Part shown: positions 61,780-64,000 of the stretch, one piece after another | Position numbering within the stretch: the first letter of the stretch is position 1 | Layout: the number at the start of each line of letters is the position of its first letter | DNA from: Glebionis coronaria | Lineage: Eukaryota; Streptophyta; Magnoliopsida; Asterales; Asteraceae | Direction: 5' to 3' | Length of the DNA: 64,000 bases | Assembly (NCBI GenBank): GCA_025667525.1 | Contig: CM046875.1 | Location: 206,208,271-206,272,270, forward strand | The notes under the pieces: model-generated | What the model was told of the DNA's origin: nothing | Databases searched by the model: none | Seen by the model: the letters and a program-made list of their open reading frames with translations, nothing else | Made by a program: the position numbers and the translations under genes

Positions 61780-62290
61780 AGTTAAGACACAACCACTGAA
61801 GTTCCTTTTGCGCATAACCAGCCGATTATACCAAAATCTTCCCATACATTCCAAAAGAACCTTCAAGGAGAAGGACGATAACATGAGATTATGTGTCGAC
61901 TACCATCGATGTAAACAAATCACCATTCATAACCGTTATTCTCCTCCACGTATTGAAAACATGTCCAATCGACTTTAAGGTGTTAATCACTTTTCCAAGA
62001 TCGGACCCATGATCATGTTGCCAATGGTGACGAGTGAAAGAGCAGGACATGTCCATGACTGCTATTTGTACACCACTCGGTCATATTAGATTCATGATTT
62101 TGTGTTAGTCTCATAAATGCTCCAACAACATTATGGACTTAATGAATCGAGTTTTCATGAACTCATAAACAAATTCATCAGTGTTTTCTTCAAGGACAAC
62201 CTGATTTTCTCTAAGTCTAGAGAAGAGCAGGAAGACCATATTTAGACTATGTTGCAAATTCTACGACCGGAGAACTTTCACCCTGGAAAT
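61780..62290 (+). pseudogene. pol: Decayed reverse transcriptase of G
   Basis: Shifted frames give, in order, DNMRLCVDYHR (family R-M-C-I-D-Y-R-E), ITIHNRYSPPRIENM, FSKIG, then GHIRFM, IMDLMNRVFM, and KFISVFFKDNLIFSKSREE, the counterpart of the catalytic F-I-D-D-I-L-I-Y-S-K box with the aspartates altered. Inactive. Confidence 0.75.
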
Positions 62291-62599
62291 TTTCTAATAT
62301 CAATTATGTTTGATTACAGTGACACGCTGAATCACGTGTATTCTCATGGTTAATCTTACTATGAATCAGCTTATGCATCAAGGTGAGAACCCTACGCAAC
62401 GTTAGGTGTTCCAAGAAAATCCTGCACTAAGAGAAGTTTAATCTCGGAGGCTTGTAGTTCCGTAAATATCTACGTATCAAGTTTATACGAAGCAAGATAT
62501 AGTTTCGTCATATCTAAAGTACCTGTCATACCAACATGCTAAGATAGAACACCAACCGACTAAGATGTTTCTCCACCAGCAAAAATTATGAACAAAAAT

Positions 62600-62720
62600 G
62601 GGACAAGATCTCCATGGATTTTGTTTTTCCGGATTGACACAAACTCAGAAGCATGATGTTATCTGGGTTATTGCCAACAGTTTGATCAAGTCTCCAGAAT
62701 CCTTACATCCGCATGGATTT
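62600..62720 (+). pseudogene. pol: Integrase fragment of G
   Basis: SMDFVFPD in one frame and DVIWVIANSLIKSPE in another match, in order, the M-D-F-V-x-x-L-P and W-V-I-V-D-R-L-T-K-S stretch at the start of the Ty3/gypsy integrase core. The catalytic Asp appears replaced by Asn. Confidence 0.6.
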
Positions 62721-63354
62721 CAGAACCAATAGATTGATCGGACATGTTCCAGCCAAGGCTCATCTGATCACTTGGTAATCCGTCAGATATCGGGTCAGAC
62801 AAAGGTTCTTATTTATGATATTTATTTACGTTCGCGTCCTTATTCTAATTCCTTGACTTGCTTTCACGCTCACGTTCATGACACTATTCACGTTCATGAT
62901 CGTATCCTGGCTTATGATTTTACGTTCATTTTCGTTCTGTGAAGTTTTGCAAGAACTTGAGAAATCAGACTCAAGTCTAGTATAAATCTCTATGCTCAGA
63001 CAGACGTTTCACGTCACATTCCACGTCTCATCTTATAGCGTTTGGTGTTACCGCAGTTGTATCCCATGTTCACGATATGTTTCACATGTCATGTTCATCC
63101 CACGTTCCTCATATCACATTCACGATATGTTACATGTATCATGGATCACGATATATTTTCTCATACTACACTCACCATATCTCGCGCATCGTTGCTAATT
63201 ATCAGTTAAGTTAGATTGTTTTGCACGATAACGTTTCAGTTAACCTTGCTCGTTAATTCTTTTTCCCTCGATAAAATTCAGAGGATCCATCTTACGTTGA
63301 TAACCATGAACTCTTTGTGTTTTCAAGTCAAGGTCAGGAGGACCAAGATTTATC

Positions 63355-63440
63355 ATTTGTGATTAAGATCTTGTGGCGAAACCATTCCGAGGGGGAAGCC
63401 ACTTGGAAACGGACAAGTGCCACCTGGATTTTTCCTCTCA
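63355..63440 (+). pseudogene. pol: Chromodomain-like C-terminal end of G
   Basis: IKILWRNHSEGEATWKR closely follows the chromovirus pattern V-L-W-R-N-H, then E-A-T-W-E. It marks the end of pol and places G among Tekay-type chromoviruses. Confidence 0.7.
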
Positions 63441-63613
63441 TCCTTCCATAATCAAGTAAGACACCTTCAGTCACGTCATGTCCCACGTCCTTTTAAGCTA
63501 TGTCACGTTTCACGTCACCTTCATTTCCTTTTATCTTACATACCCTCTCAGTTTGATTCGGGTATGTTTCGCTTCCAGTTACGATATATATAATTCGGGG
63601 ACGAATTATTCTT

Positions 63614-63629
63614 TTTAGGGGGGAAGATT
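63614..63629 (+). other. Polypurine tract of element G
   Basis: TTTAGGGGGGAAGATT before the 3' LTR, preceded by TTCGGGGACGAATTATTC, the usual close of this group. Confidence 0.8.
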
Positions 63630-64000
63630 TGTAAAACCCGCATGCTTTTACCATGAACAGTACACTTATGATCGTACGTATAGGATTAAAACTTTCCTTA
63701 AATAACATGATCACGTATCACGAATGTTAATTACAAGAATTACGTACGTGTTATTACACGATAAGTATTATACACGTGTTAATGCACGATAATAAGTACT
63801 TACGTGGTAATACACGATAATTATAATTATATTCACGAACATCTAAAACATGATCATTTGAACCACGTACATATATTAATACACGATAAATAAGCATTAC
63901 GTATTATATATAACATGAACATTTAAACAAGAACTACACGAATATTAAAATACACGAACACGTTAAGTAGTCATTTAAAAACGACAAGTATTACGTAAAT
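63630..64000 (+). mobile_element. 3' LTR of element G, truncated by the window
   Basis: The first 371 bases match 56328-56700 with few differences. The rest, and the right target duplication, lie outside. Confidence 0.9.

Larger units (their letters stand above)
56328..64000 (+). mobile_element. Element G: Tekay-like chromovirus, right end outside the window
   Basis: The 5' LTR (56328-59606) starts TGTAAAACCCGC; the same start at 63630 opens the 3' LTR, truncated at 64000. A primer site and a polypurine tract are in place. The 4.0 kb interior carries decayed reverse transcriptase, integrase and chromodomain-like remains in order on the plus strand. It is shorter than a complete element, so parts are deleted. 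The presumed left target copy is CTTCA (56323-56327); the right copy is not visible. Confidence 0.88.

Overview
This window is plant nuclear DNA made almost entirely of LTR retrotransposons. I found no host gene, rRNA, intact tRNA or CRISPR array. A eudicot, probably Asteraceae (daisy family), is suggested. The gag-protease remains of element B and the gag/protease of element C resemble, from memory of the families, the Tekay-type chromovirus and Athila-type polyproteins common in Asteraceae. This is an inference and was not tested by a search.

The core is a Russian doll of at least five layers, supported by paired LTRs, primer-binding sites, polypurine tracts (PPTs) and target-site duplications (TSDs). 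An Athila-like LTR, E2 (6956-8783 continued at 52954-54684), is split by element A (+, 8784-52953, TSD tttgg/gttgg). A is split by B (-, 11648-45655, TSD tactt). B is split by C (-, 19123-40053, TSD taggg). C is split by D (-, 21082-33396, TSD gaaaa). By eye the LTR pairs become more alike going inward, and only the outermost TSD is imperfect, which fits the insertion order.

Left flank (1-6955): the 3' end and very long LTR of a second Athila-like element (E1), with a small minus-strand solo LTR (F, 6178-6944). Right flank (54685-64000): a minus-strand LTR fragment (H) interrupted by a related plus-strand chromovirus (G). The 5' LTR and decayed pol of G are visible, and its 3' LTR runs off the window.

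No element encodes an intact set of proteins. A, D and G keep scattered reverse transcriptase (RT), integrase (IN) or chromodomain-like remains. B and C keep gag and protease, but I see no RT or integrase where they should follow, so they look like non-autonomous derivatives that would need enzymes in trans. Points worth a second look are the TA...TA ends of C, an internal copy of the PPT inside D, dispersed ATTCCGA repeats shared by two Athila-like LTRs, CG-rich near-palindromes beside the TATA box of F, and five stop codons (four TAG, one TGA) in one otherwise open frame of B.
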